A stretch of DNA of 64,000 nucleotides. Source: Gammaproteobacteria bacterium (GTDB lineage: Bacteria > Pseudomonadota > Gammaproteobacteria > Eutrophobiales > Eutrophobiaceae). Positions within the stretch are counted from its first letter, which is position 1. Each line of letters begins with the position of its first letter. Positions 34,781 through 44,372 of this stretch are shown piece by piece. A program made the translations under genes and the position numbers. The notes under the pieces are model-generated. The model did no database searches. It saw only the letters and a list, made by a program, of their open reading frames with translations, and was not told the DNA's origin. The DNA lies in assembly GCA_016193395.1 (NCBI GenBank), contig JACPSH010000008.1, positions 31,001 to 95,000 of the forward strand, read 5' to 3'.

Positions 34781-35000
34781 TTAGCAGGCTGTTGAAAAAC
34801 TTCGTTTTTCGACAGCCTGCGCCTGGTGCAGGGCAGATAATTGCTCCTGCATCATCTGCATTTCCGCCATCCCTGGCGGTCAGATGCACCGGCATTTTTC
34901 AATCGCGGCAAGCGATCGAAAAATGAAGCAAAGCGGAAATCGCATTTTCGCTTTGCGTGTTGAAAAACGATACGGAACGCGTTTTTCAACATGCTGCTAG
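34781..35000. mobile_element. MITE-like palindromic element with internal hairpins
   Basis: About 220 bases bounded by imperfect terminal inverted repeats. The left end starts TTAGCAGGCTGTTGAAAAAC and the right end, read in reverse complement, starts CTAGCAGCATGTTGAAAAAC. Internal hairpins include GCTGTTGAAAAAC with GTTTTTCGACAGC (34789-34816), an arm pair around 34893-34925, and TTGAAAAACG with CGTTTTTCAA (34960-34989). There is no coding capacity. The CTAG of the right end provides the maiA stop codon (34997-34999). It looks like a non-autonomous element; the mobilising transposase is not in the window. Confidence 0.8.
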
Positions 35001-35638
35001 GGCGCGTCCGGCTGCCGCTCGGGTCGGGCGCGGTCGAATGCTTCCAGTTTCAGGCAGTTCTCCTCGACAACGCGCAGCGTCGGCCAGTCATCGAGCGGCA
35101 CTTCGAAACGCCTCGCGTTGTAGATCTGGGGGACCAGACACATATCGGCGATGGTGACATCCCCGCCCAGACAGTAGGGACCTGAGGCACCCCCGTCAGC
35201 GAGTAACTTCTCGAAGGTCGTCAATCCTTCCGCGATCCAGTGGCGACACCAGCGAACGCGCTGCGGTTCAACCAGACCGAGTTCCGCCAGGTACAGGAGT
35301 ACGCCCGAGTTCTGCAGCGGGTGCACGTCACAGGCGATGGTGAGCGCGAGCTGGCGCGCGAAGGCGCGCGCCTCTCTGTTCGCCGGCAGGATCGGCGGCT
35401 CGGGATACTTGTCCTCCAGGTATTCCAGGATCGCCAGCGACTGGGACAGGGTCAGCTCGCCGTCGACCAGTACCGGAATGCGCGCCTGCGGATTCACCGC
35501 GCGAAACGCAGCGCCGCGATGCTCGCGGACAGCGGGCGCCAGATTGACCGACACGGTCTCGTAATCCAGTCCCTTGAGGTTCAGCGCGATGCGCACGCGG
35601 TAGGCGGCGGAGGAGCGCCAGTAGCCGTACAGCTTCAT
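34997..35638 (-). CDS. maiA: Maleylacetoacetate isomerase (zeta-class glutathione S-transferase)
   Basis: 213 residues. The zeta-class signature SSAAYRVRIALNLKGL follows MKLYGYWR, and the thioredoxin-like N-domain (VNPQARIPVLVDGELTLSQS) leads to an all-helical C-domain (DVTIADMCLVPQIYNA). It isomerises 4-maleylacetoacetate to 4-fumarylacetoacetate with glutathione, the step between HmgA and FAH. Its ATG overlaps the upstream amidase stop by four bases. The C-terminus runs into the terminal repeat of the MITE-like element, which supplies the stop codon, so the last residues may differ from homologues. Confidence 0.9.
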   Translation of the reverse strand: MKLYGYWRSSAAYRVRIALNLKGLDYETVSVNLAPAVREHRGAAFRAVNPQARIPVLVDGELTLSQSLAILEYLEDKYPEPPILPANREARAFARQLALTIACDVHPLQNSGVLLYLAELGLVEPQRVRWCRHWIAEGLTTFEKLLADGGASGPYCLGGDVTIADMCLVPQIYNARRFEVPLDDWPTLRVVEENCLKLEAFDRARPERQPDAP

Positions 35639-37158
35639 GCCGGCGGTCGCGCCTGGAAGTTCGGGAGCTTCTGCATGGCCAGTCCCAGGGCCAGCAGCGT
35701 CTCGTCCCGGCCCGTCGGCGCGTCCAGCTCGACGGCCACGGGCAGGCCGCCGGCTGTCATGCCGGCCGGAAGCGTCAGCGCCGGCAACGCGCAGGACGGG
35801 GCCAGCGTCGTGTTGTGTCCGAGCGCATCGAACAGGGACACCGTGCGGTCGTCGATCATTGTCTCCTCATCCTCGCCGATCCCGGGCGCGGGGCACAGGG
35901 TAGCAGGGACTATCATGGCCTCGAGGCGGTGCGTCTCGAAGTAACGCCCCACCGCCGCGCGCAGCGCCGGGCGCGCAACCCGGGTCACGTGCTGGTAGGT
36001 CTCGTCGGGAATGGCCTCGGGCGCGCCGGGCGTCAACACCTCCCGGAACTGCGCCTGGGCGCCGGCACTGGCCTCGGCCAGCAGGGCATCCAGGCCACCG
36101 TCAATGCCTTCGGATTTCAGCCAGTCGTCCAGATGGCGCCCGGTCTCGTAGAACAGGATGGCGATGTAGCTCTCTCCCAGCAGCCTGCCCAGATCGGGGA
36201 TATCCTCCTCCACCAGCACGACGCCGGCGTGGCGCAGTGCGGTGAGCGCTTCTTCGATGATCACGGCCGATTCCTTTGCGACCCCCTCGTAGCAGTATGC
36301 GCGCGGAACACCGATTCTCACGCCCTTCAATGATCGTTCCTGCACCGCCTTGGCGCGGCCCGCGGCCACGGCATCGAACAGGACGATGTCGTTCACCTCG
36401 CGCGCCAGCGGTCCGAGCTGATCGAAAGTCGGCGTCAGCGGCACCGCACCGCTGTTGGGATAGCGGCCGGTGGTCGGACGGAAGTCGGCAATGCCGCAGC
36501 ACGCCGCCGGCACGCGGATCGAGCCCGCCGTGTCTTCGGCGATCCCCAGCGGGGCGATGCCGGCCGCGACCGCCGCCGCGGTGCCGCCGGAGCTGCCGCC
36601 GGGGATGCGCGCCGGATCATGCGGGTTGCGCACCGGGCCGAAGACGGCGTTGTTGCTGGTAAAACCCGCCGAGAACTCGTGCAGGTTGGTCTTGCCCATG
36701 ACAATCGCGCCCTCGGATTTCAGCCGTTGCAGGAGTTCTGCGTCGCGTCACGGCGCATGCGCAGCGAATCCCTTCGTGCCCGCGGTGGTGAGGTATTCCG
36801 CGGTCAGTACGCTGTCCTTCACCGGCATCGGAAGACCGTGCAGCGCACCGGGTGATCGTCCGGAGGCGCGGAGCTTGTCGGCATTCCTGGCGGCCTCGAG
36901 GACCTGATCCCGATCGAGAGTGAGGAAGGCATTGAGCGTCTCTCTTTCCTCGGCCCGCTGGAGCAGTGCGGCGGCGTAGTCCTCTGCTGACAGTTGTCCG
37001 GACCGCATGCGCTGCACGGCCTTGGTGGTGGATAGCGCACAGAGCTCGTCGGCCGGCGACCTGCCGAGGCGGATCGCCGCGCGGGCGGAGGCGGGCAGAA
37101 GGGGCGCCGCCAGGACCCCGGCGGAAAATCTCAGAACGCGGCGCCTGCTCGCTTTCAT
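35635..37158 (-). pseudogene. Amidase-signature family gene interrupted by one in-frame TGA
   Basis: The full frame of about 507 codons runs from ATG 37158 and is broken only by a TGA at 36750-36748, after GTKGFAAHAP and before RDAELLQRLKSEGAIVMGKT. Both sides are excellent amidase: Tat-like leader (ASRRRVLRFSAG), catalytic Lys in GLPMPVKDS, glycine-serine region IPGGSSGGTAAAVAAG and the serine nucleophile region EDTAGSIRVPAACC. A CGA-to-TGA change would explain it. The first part lacks the Ser residues, so it should be inactive unless read through. It sits in a tight operon, with ATGA overlaps at both ends. Confidence 0.85.
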
Positions 37159-38675
37159 GGCTTGGTACGTCGGGCGAATCCCGGCGGGGGCACGAAGGCC
37201 TGATAATTTTCCTCGAGCAGTCGCGCGAAGCGCAGGCAAGTGAGGTCTCCGAACTGCGGGCCGATGATCTGAACCCCGACCGGCAGCCCGTCGGGCGTGA
37301 ATCCAATCGGCGCAACGGAGGCGGGCAGGTAGAACATCCCACCGAAACCGGCCCAGAAGAGCTGATTCTCGAAATCCACTTCATGCCCGTTCACCAGAAG
37401 CTTGCGCTGCTGAGGCGGCACGGTTGAATGCGGAAACGCGGCCGTGGAAAGCGGCGGACAGAGCAGCAGGTCGAAGCGCTCGAAGAACGCCCTCCATTCC
37501 CGTCCATGGCGTCTCCGTTCCTCGTCGAGCCCAAGCCAGTCGCGATGGGTCAGCGTTGCGCCGAAGGCCTCGGCGATAGCTGTCTCCCGCGTCGCGAGCG
37601 TCACGCCGCGGGCGCGTTCCCGAAGCTGCGCGAACTGCTCATCGCTCAGCCGTGCCGAGGCGGCGGCGCCGATGAGAGTCATGTACAGGATGTAGAGTTG
37701 TTCGCTGTCGAGGTTCGGGCGCGCGCCCAGGGCAACCTCGGCGCCCTCGTGGCGGAGAAACTCTCCCAGTGCGTGCAGCCGCTCCTGCACTGCCTGGTCC
37801 ACCTCCGCGAACGGATCATCGACGACGAGCGCGACGCGGAAGTTCTTCAGTTCCGTCCGGCGAGCCTGGGGCAGCGACAGCGGACGGGCGTCCGCTTCCG
37901 GGCCCTCCGCTCCGGCGATGATCGACAGGGCAAGCTCGAGGTCCGTCGCGCTCCTTCCGAGCGGTCCGATCACCGCGATATCGACCGACTGGAGCGTCTC
38001 GACAAGCGTGTGACCGCGCTGCGGGCAGATGCCGTAGGTGGGCTTGTGGCCGAAGACGCCGCAGTAGTGCGCGGGATTGCGGATCGAAGAGCCGATGTCG
38101 CTGCCGAGTTCGAGACCCGTCAGGCCGGCGGCCAGCGCGGCGGCCGAGCCGCCCGAGGAGCCTCCCGGGCTGCGCCCGAGATCCCAGGGATTGTTGGTAC
38201 GACCGTAGATTTCGTTGCTGCTCTGTCCGTCCCGGAGGGCCGGCGGCACGTTGGTCTTGCCGAAAATGATCGCGCCGGCCGCGACCAGCCGCTCAACGGC
38301 CGCCGCGTTGGTGGTGGCGACGTTGTTTCTGAACTGCGGGAGCCCCCAGGTCGTCGGCGTACCCCGCAGGTTGAATGATTCCTTGATAGTCATCGGCAGG
38401 CCGCACAGCGATCCGATGTTCTCGCCGTGCGCCAGTGCCCCGTCGAGACTCGCTGCCCTTTCGCGCGCCTGCGGAAATTCCCTCACGACAATCGCGTTTA
38501 TCGCGGGATCGTAGCGCTCGATACGGGCCAGGTAGTGCTCGAGCAGCTCGAGGCAGCCGATTTCCCGCGACCTGAGCATGCGGACCAGCTCTTCCGCGGA
38601 CCGAAAAGCGAGGTCCGCCTGTGCCGATGCGGCGGTCATGGGTTTCGCTGAACGTTCGACGGGAGTGTCGCGCAT
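37155..38675 (-). CDS. Amidase-signature family hydrolase
   Basis: 506 residues, intact. The Ser-cisSer-Lys catalytic set is visible: Lys in GLPMTIKESFNL, serines in RSPGGSSGGSAAAL and GSDIGSSIRNPAHYCG. The start is ATG 38675, overlapping the FAH stop (TGATG); GTG 38678 is an alternative. Members hydrolyse aliphatic, aryl or acyl amides. Within a homogentisate operon it may release arylacetic acids from amides; this is inference. It is a paralogue of the interrupted amidase downstream. Confidence 0.88.
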   Translation of the reverse strand: MRDTPVERSAKPMTAASAQADLAFRSAEELVRMLRSREIGCLELLEHYLARIERYDPAINAIVVREFPQARERAASLDGALAHGENIGSLCGLPMTIKESFNLRGTPTTWGLPQFRNNVATTNAAAVERLVAAGAIIFGKTNVPPALRDGQSSNEIYGRTNNPWDLGRSPGGSSGGSAAALAAGLTGLELGSDIGSSIRNPAHYCGVFGHKPTYGICPQRGHTLVETLQSVDIAVIGPLGRSATDLELALSIIAGAEGPEADARPLSLPQARRTELKNFRVALVVDDPFAEVDQAVQERLHALGEFLRHEGAEVALGARPNLDSEQLYILYMTLIGAAASARLSDEQFAQLRERARGVTLATRETAIAEAFGATLTHRDWLGLDEERRRHGREWRAFFERFDLLLCPPLSTAAFPHSTVPPQQRKLLVNGHEVDFENQLFWAGFGGMFYLPASVAPIGFTPDGLPVGVQIIGPQFGDLTCLRFARLLEENYQAFVPPPGFARRTKP

Positions 38676-39679
38676 CACGGACGGTTCATCTCGGGGGGGT
38701 GGTACTGCACAACCGGCTGATCGATGCGGCCGAAGACGGAGTTGCCTGCCCCGTCGAGCATCTCGACGGCGACCCGGTCGCCGAAGCGCAGGAAGGGCGT
38801 CGAGGGTTTGCCGTCGCGGAGTGTTTCCAGCGCGCGGATCTCGGCGATGCAGCAGGAGCCGTCGCGGCTGCCCTGGTTGGAGACCGTGCCGCCGCCGACC
38901 ACCGTTCCGGCCATCAGGGGACGGGATTTCGCGGCGTGATGAATGAGCCGCGGGAAAGTGAAGGTCATGTCCACGCCGGCGTTCGGGGACCCGATCTTCC
39001 TGCCGTTGACCCAGGCGTGCAGCGGCAGGCTGAGCTTCTCGCCGTCCCAGGCCTTGCCCGGCTCGTCGGGCGTGACTGCCACCGGCGTGAACGCGGTGTG
39101 CGGCTTGGACTGATAGAAGCCGAACTGCTTGGCGAGCTCCTCGGGAATGAGATTGCGGAGCGAGACGTCGTTCACCAGCACCAGCAGCTTGATGTGTTCC
39201 CGGGCTGCCTGTTCGGTTACGCCTGCCGGCACGTCGTCGGTGATCACCGCGACTTCCGCTTCCAGGTCGATGCCCCAGTCCTCGCTTTCAACGGGGATGT
39301 CGTCGCAGGGTCCGATGAAGGCATCCGAGGCGCCCATGTACATGAGCGGATCGGTCCAGAAAGACTCTGGCAGCTCGGCACCGCGCGCCTTGCGCACCAG
39401 TTCCACGTGCGTGACGTATGCGCTGCCATCCGCCCAGTGATAGGACCGCGGCAGCGGCGCGGCGACCCGCGTGGGATCGAAGTCGAAGGCGCCCTGGACG
39501 CGGTCTTCATCCAGTTGCTGCGCGACCTCGGCGAGCCGCGGCGCGATTCGGTTCCAGTCTTCCAGCGCCCGCTGGAGCGTCGGTGAGATCTCTGGGACGC
39601 GGGCGGCGCGCAGGAGGTTCCTGCTCACCACCACCAGCGTTCCGTCCCGTCCCCCGTCCTTCAGACTGGCCAGCTTCAC
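38675..39679 (-). CDS. Fumarylacetoacetate hydrolase (FAH family)
   Basis: 334 residues from GTG 39679 with GGAGA upstream. FAH-fold metal ligands are visible in DWGIDLEAEVAVITDD, and GGGTVSNQGSRDGSCCIAEI is typical of the bacterial two-domain fumarylacetoacetases found beside hmgA. It cleaves 4-fumarylacetoacetate to fumarate and acetoacetate, the last step of homogentisate catabolism. It is divergent from hmgA across a 114-base gap and is the first gene of the minus-strand block running down to DUF2783. Confidence 0.9.
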   Translation of the reverse strand: MKLASLKDGGRDGTLVVVSRNLLRAARVPEISPTLQRALEDWNRIAPRLAEVAQQLDEDRVQGAFDFDPTRVAAPLPRSYHWADGSAYVTHVELVRKARGAELPESFWTDPLMYMGASDAFIGPCDDIPVESEDWGIDLEAEVAVITDDVPAGVTEQAAREHIKLLVLVNDVSLRNLIPEELAKQFGFYQSKPHTAFTPVAVTPDEPGKAWDGEKLSLPLHAWVNGRKIGSPNAGVDMTFTFPRLIHHAAKSRPLMAGTVVGGGTVSNQGSRDGSCCIAEIRALETLRDGKPSTPFLRFGDRVAVEMLDGAGNSVFGRIDQPVVQYHPPEMNRP

Positions 39680-39729
39680 GGCGAATTCTCCAGGTTCTCA
39701 ACGGCCGGCCGCAGTCCGCCGGCGCCGCT

Positions 39730-39758
39730 TTGCAATTAGTTTCACATGAAACTATACT
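39730..39758 (+). promoter_or_regulatory. hmgA promoter with MarR-type operator between -35 and -10
   Basis: TTGCAA (39730-39735) and TATACT (39753-39758) are spaced 17 bases apart as -35 and -10. The perfect palindrome TAGTTTCACATGAAACTA (39737-39754) fills the spacer and reaches into the -10 box, the classic position for a repressor that blocks RNA polymerase. The MarR-family protein encoded just after hmgA is the obvious candidate ligand-responsive repressor. Confidence 0.7.
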
Positions 39759-39793
39759 CCCTGCACAGCAATGATCAAGGCGAGGATCCGGTC

Positions 39794-41134
39794 ATGGCAA
39801 GCCTGGTGAAAAACGGGGAGCGAAACGGCGCAGGCGCGCCATCGGCGGGCGCCTGGCTGAGCGGCTTCGGCAACGAGCACAGCAGCGAGGCGCTGCCGGG
39901 GGCGCTGCCCACGGGCCGCTTCTCGCCGCAGAAGTGCCCCTACGGGCTGTACGCCGAGAAATTCAGCAGCACGGCTTTCACGGCGCCGCGCGCATCCAAC
40001 CGGCGGACGTGGTTCTACCGCATCCGCCCCTCGGTGACGCAGGGGGATTTCCAGCCCATGGACCATGGCCTGATCCGGGGCGCTCCCATCACCGAGACCG
40101 AAGCGCCGCCCAACCAGTTGCGCTGGGATCCGCTGCCGATCCCCGCGAAGGCCGCGGATTTCGTCGATGGCCTGGTTACCATGGCCGCGAACGGCGATCT
40201 GCGCTCGCAGAGCGGAATGGGCGTGCACGTCTACCTGGCGAACTGCTCGATGGGGGAGCGTTTCTTCTACAACGCCGACGGCGAACTCCTGCTCGTGCCG
40301 CAGCAGGGAAACCTTGCGGTGCGCACTGAATGCGGCGTGTTCGACGCGGCGCCGGGCGAAATCGTGCTGATCCCGCGCGGAATGAGGTTTCGGATCGAGC
40401 TTCCGGACGGCCCCAGCCGGGGCTATGTCTGCGAGAACTATGGTGCACCGTTTGCGCTTCCGGAGCGCGGTCCCGTGGGCTCGGACGGCTTCGCCAACGA
40501 TCGCGATTTTCTGGCGCCCGCCGCCGCGTTCGAGGACCGCGAAGGAAAATTCGAGCTGGTCTGCAAGTTCGGCGGGCGGTTGTATCGCGCGGAGCTGGAT
40601 CACTCGCCGCTGGACGTGGTCGCGTGGACGGGCAATTCCGTGCCGTACAAGTACGATCTCTCGCGCTTCAACGTCATGGGCACCGTGAGCTACGACCACC
40701 CGGATCCGTCGATCTTCACGGTGCTGACCTCGGCATCGGACACGCCCGGCACGGCCAACGTGGATTTCGTGATCTTTCCGCCGCGCTGGATGGTGGCGGA
40801 GGGAACGTTCCGCCCGCCCTGGTATCACCGCAACGTGATGAGCGAGTTCATGGGGCTCGTCCGGGGCGTCTACGACGCCAAGCCGGAAGGATTCGTCCCA
40901 GGCGGCGCGAGCCTTCACAACTGCATGTCCGCGCACGGGCCGGACGGCGAGGCCTTTGAGGCGGCGAGCAACGCCTCCCTCAAGCCGGTCAGGTACGAGG
41001 ACACGATGGCCTTCATGTTCGAATCGCGCTACGTGATCCAGCCTACGCGTTTCGCGCTGGAGTGCCCGCAGCGCCAGCGCAACTACGTCGACTGCTGGAA
41101 GGGTCTCAGGAGGCATTTCGATGGAAAGCCCTGA
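39794..41134 (+). CDS. hmgA: Homogentisate 1,2-dioxygenase
   Basis: 446 residues. The N-terminus [17 protein letters not shown] signature appears as [20 protein letters not shown], and the iron site region near the C-terminus reads [17 protein letters not shown]. The enzyme opens the ring of homogentisate to maleylacetoacetate with O2 and Fe(II). ATG 39794 is chosen because GGCGAGGA precedes it; the upstream in-frame ATG 39746 lies inside the operator palindrome and ahead of the -10 box, so it cannot be the normal start. It overlaps the MarR gene by 14 bases. Confidence 0.95.
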   Translation: MASLVKNGERNGAGAPSAGAWLSGFGNEHSSEALPGALPTGRFSPQKCPYGLYAEKFSSTAFTAPRASNRRTWFYRIRPSVTQGDFQPMDHGLIRGAPITETEAPPNQLRWDPLPIPAKAADFVDGLVTMAANGDLRSQSGMGVHVYLANCSMGERFFYNADGELLLVPQQGNLAVRTECGVFDAAPGEIVLIPRGMRFRIELPDGPSRGYVCENYGAPFALPERGPVGSDGFANDRDFLAPAAAFEDREGKFELVCKFGGRLYRAELDHSPLDVVAWTGNSVPYKYDLSRFNVMGTVSYDHPDPSIFTVLTSASDTPGTANVDFVIFPPRWMVAEGTFRPPWYHRNVMSEFMGLVRGVYDAKPEGFVPGGASLHNCMSAHGPDGEAFEAASNASLKPVRYEDTMAFMFESRYVIQPTRFALECPQRQRNYVDCWKGLRRHFDGKP

Positions 41135-41648
41135 TACGGAGGCGCCGCGGCAGCGCGCCCGGAACCGGAGGGACGTCGCGACGGATTCCGGGATGCTGGA
41201 GCCACTCAGGCTCAGGGAGTTCCTTCCCTATCGTCTTTCGGTGCTGACGAACAAGGTGAGCCGCGCGTTTTCCGCCAGATACTCGAAGCGTTTCGGCCTG
41301 ACGATCCCGGAATGGCGCGTGACCGCGGTGCTCGGCCAGGAGCCCGGGCTGTCGGCGGATCAGGTCTGTGCGCGCACCGAGATGGACAAGGTGACAGTCA
41401 GCCGCGCAGTCTCGCGCCTGCTGCGGAAGGGATATCTCCAGCGCGAGTTCTCCGAGCGCGATCGCCGCCGGTCCATCCTCCGCCTGTCGCGCGCCGGACG
41501 GGGAATCTACACGCAAATCATTCCGCTGGCGCACGAGTACGAGGCGCTACTCGTCGAGGTTCTGAGCGAGGAGGAATTCGGGCAGTTCAGCCGGCTAGTG
41601 GAACGTCTGGACCGGCACGCCGGCGGCCTTCTCGTCCCTGACTCCTGA
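41121..41648 (+). CDS. MarR-family transcriptional regulator of the homogentisate genes
   Basis: 175 residues with a winged helix: [59 protein letters not shown] (wing). Its start overlaps the end of hmgA, so it is made from the same transcript. Regulators of this type (HpdR/HmgR-like) respond to aromatic acids. The palindrome over the hmgA promoter is its likely operator, giving negative autoregulation and shared control of the divergent FAH operon. Confidence 0.87.
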   Translation: MESPDTEAPRQRARNRRDVATDSGMLEPLRLREFLPYRLSVLTNKVSRAFSARYSKRFGLTIPEWRVTAVLGQEPGLSADQVCARTEMDKVTVSRAVSRLLRKGYLQREFSERDRRRSILRLSRAGRGIYTQIIPLAHEYEALLVEVLSEEEFGQFSRLVERLDRHAGGLLVPDS

Positions 41649-41672
41649 AGCGGCAGGGCGCGACAGCACGGC

Positions 41673-42926
41673 TCAGCGGATGGCCATGGGCAGGCTGGCA
41701 AAGCCCCTAAAGCGGGCGCGGTGGTCCCGTCTCGGAACTCCGTTGAGGCGCATTTCCGGAAATCTGTCGAGGACGGCCGGGATCGCGATGCGCGCCTCGA
41801 GGCGCGCGACGTTGAGCCCGACGCAGGTGTGGATCCCGCCGCCGAAGGCGAGGTGGTCGCGCGGGTTGCGGGAGATGTCGAGCCGATCCGGGTCCGGGTA
41901 GGCCGCGGGATCGCGGTTCGCGGCGCCGATCCCCAGCGTCAGCGTGGTCCCCGCGGGAATTCGGAGCCCGCCGAATTCGACTCCGCAGGTCGTCAGCCGG
42001 TTGCCGAGCTGCACCGGGCTCTCGAAGCGCAGGACCTCCTCGACTGCCGAACGGATCAGCGACGGATCGCGGCGCAGCCGCTCGGCCTCCTCCGGATGCG
42101 CGAGCAGCGCATGCATGCCGTTGCCGATGAGATTGGTCGTGGTTTCGTGTCCGGCGTTCAGCAGGAAGATGCACTGGTGATACAGCTGGGCGTCCGAGAG
42201 CCGTAATCCTTCCGATTCCCAGCGGATCAGCCGGCTGAGAATGTCATCGTCGTCGTCGCTGAGATTGCCCCGGCGATCCGCGACGAAGTCCCGCAGATAA
42301 TCGACGAATTCACGGACGCACTGGTTGCCCAGCTCCAGCTTCTCCTTCGGCAGGTTGAACTCCAGCGCCCCGAGGATCGCCGCCGCCCAGCGCCGCAGCC
42401 TCCCGCGATCCTCCCGGGGAATGCGCAGCAGGTTGCCGATCACCTCGACCGGGATGATGCTCGCGAAGTCGTCCATGAAATCGAATTCCGGCTTCTTCTC
42501 CAGCCCGTCGAGCAGCCGTTGCACCAGCGCCCGCAGCGGCGGTTCCATGGCCACGAGCGTCTTCTGCGAAAGGGCGTCGCCGATGGCTTTGCGCACGTGC
42601 GTATGCAGCGGAGGGTCGTTGAAGACCAAACTCGTGGTGTGGTGCTCGTACAACGGGCCATCACCGAACTTGGGACGGAACTGCTTCTGCTTGTCGGAAC
42701 TGAAGGTCCTGGGGTCGCGATAGACGCGGTGCAGGTCGGCATGCCGCGCCAGAAAATAGCTGCCGTCCGGACACGCGTGCACGGGATCGAAGCGGTGCAG
42801 GGCCCGGTAGGTCGGATAGGGATCCTCGTAGAAAGCTTCAGTCGGGCGGGTCGGGTCGAAGGCCTCGGCCAGCGCCCGCAAATCCTCCCGCTCGGCGGGA
42901 ACGTTGATCGTCGAGATGCCCGTCAT
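41673..42926 (-). CDS. Cytochrome P450
   Basis: 417 residues, soluble bacterial class. It has the I-helix oxygen-activation motif AGHETTTN, the ExxR pair in EEVLRFESPVQ and the haem ligand Cys368 in FGGGIHTCVGLNVA. It resembles CYP families that hydroxylate terpenoids, steroids or aromatics; the substrate is not predictable. No ferredoxin or ferredoxin reductase is adjacent; the rubredoxin at 58255 is too distant to assign. It converges with the MarR gene. Confidence 0.93.
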   Translation of the reverse strand: MTGISTINVPAEREDLRALAEAFDPTRPTEAFYEDPYPTYRALHRFDPVHACPDGSYFLARHADLHRVYRDPRTFSSDKQKQFRPKFGDGPLYEHHTTSLVFNDPPLHTHVRKAIGDALSQKTLVAMEPPLRALVQRLLDGLEKKPEFDFMDDFASIIPVEVIGNLLRIPREDRGRLRRWAAAILGALEFNLPKEKLELGNQCVREFVDYLRDFVADRRGNLSDDDDDILSRLIRWESEGLRLSDAQLYHQCIFLLNAGHETTTNLIGNGMHALLAHPEEAERLRRDPSLIRSAVEEVLRFESPVQLGNRLTTCGVEFGGLRIPAGTTLTLGIGAANRDPAAYPDPDRLDISRNPRDHLAFGGGIHTCVGLNVARLEARIAIPAVLDRFPEMRLNGVPRRDHRARFRGFASLPMAIR

Positions 42927-43085
42927 GCGCTCGTCGAGGTATCCGTCACTCCTCTTACTATTGCACAGGAACGCCGCCGGCAGGCAACAAATCCGGACCA
43001 GCCGGACATGCGCGGCAGCGGGAACACGTGGCGGGAAGGCGGGCCGATCCGGAAGGCTACCGCAATCCCGCCCGCATGCCCGGGG

Positions 43086-44372
43086 TCACGGGACCGAACC
43101 CACGGTGGGCGGCGGTGCGGAACCGCGGGGCGGCGGACGCGGACCAAGCACCAGCGCGGAGTAGGCCAGCAGCGCGCCGAGCGAGACTACGCACATCGTG
43201 AAGGCGACCAGCACCTGTCCGCCCTCCTGGAAGAAGCCGAGCAGGGTCACGAGCGTGGCCGAGCAGGTCACCTGAAGGAATCCCATCAGCGCCGTGGCGG
43301 TGGCGGCGATGTGCGGCACCGGCCCGAGCGCCGCGACGACGCTCTGCGGCATCAGCAGGCCCATCCCGATCAGGTAGACGAAATGCGGCGCGATCAGCGC
43401 GGCGGGTCGCATTACTCCGGCCGCCGCCAGCGCGAACATGACGTGCGCCCCGATAATCGCGAGGCCGATGCCGACGAGACGCCGGCCGGGGACGCGCCCG
43501 TGCAGCCGGCCGCTCAGAATTGTGCCCACGATGAAGCCCGTGATCGCCAGGCCGTACAGATAGCCGAAATGATCCTTGCGAACGCCCATGTGCTCCATCA
43601 GCAGGAACGGGGACAGCGACACGAAGGCGAACAGGCCGCAGGCGATGAACAGCATGCAGAGCAGGTAGCCGAGGAACCGCCGATCCGACAGCAGCTCCGC
43701 CTTGTTGCGCAGGAGGGTTTGCATGCTGAAGCCGGACTCGCCGCGCCTTGGGACGGACTCCGGCACGAACAGCCGGAAACCGACGGCCGCGATTGTTCCA
43801 TACGCGGCGATGACCCAGAACACGGCGTGCCAGGAGTACTACTCAACGATGTAGCCGCCAGCGACGGGCGCGATGATCGGCGCGATCGCCATCGCTGTCG
43901 ACATGTGCGACTGGATGCGCGCCGACTCCACGGGGCCGTACAGGTCGCGCACGATCGCGCGCGGAATGATGAGCGCGGAGCTCGCGCCGAAGGCCTGCAG
44001 CATGCGGAATCCGGTCAGCATCGGCAGCGACGAGGCGAGCGCACAGCCGACGGTGCTCGCCAGGAAGATGAGGAGACCGGCGGAGAATACCGGCCTGCGT
44101 CCGAAATGGTCCGCCGCCGCGCCGTAGACGAGGTGTGATATGGCGAAGCCGAACATGTAGACGCTGAGCGTCAGTGGCACGAGGCCGCCCTGTGCGCGGA
44201 ATTCCCGCGCGAGATCGGGCATGGTGGGGATGAACATCTCGATGCACAGCGGCCCGAGCGTGATCACGAGCACGAGCACGGCCAGCATCCGAACCGGCGG
44301 CGGCGAGAGCCGGGGGATCGTCTCCGCGGGAGAACTCAATGCGGGGATCGGGCGCCGGCTGTCAGCCGGCAT
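43086..44372 (-). pseudogene. Bcr/CflA-family MFS exporter interrupted by one in-frame TAG
   Basis: A complete 12-helix drug-exporter-like frame of about 428 codons from ATG 44372 (AGGCGG upstream) is broken only by TAG at 43841-43839. Before it: PLCIEMFIPTMPDLAREF, DHFGRRPVFSAG and PIIAPVAGGYIVE. After it: YSWHAVFWVIAAYG and the second half. Homologues usually have Trp or Tyr here, so TGG-to-TAG is the likely change. Either truncated product would be non-functional alone. It overlaps the upstream FAH-family gene by 11 bases. Confidence 0.85.

Noticed and set aside
36748..36750. Selenocysteine or a general stop-codon reassignment at the in-frame TGA of the amidase.
   Set aside because: Amidases have no selenocysteine at this position, no stem-loop signal was seen just downstream, and neighbouring genes use TGA and TAG as ordinary stops.
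39746..39793. ATG 39746 as the hmgA start.
   Set aside because: It lies inside the operator palindrome and upstream of the -10 box. ATG 39794 has a ribosome site and matches the usual N-terminus.
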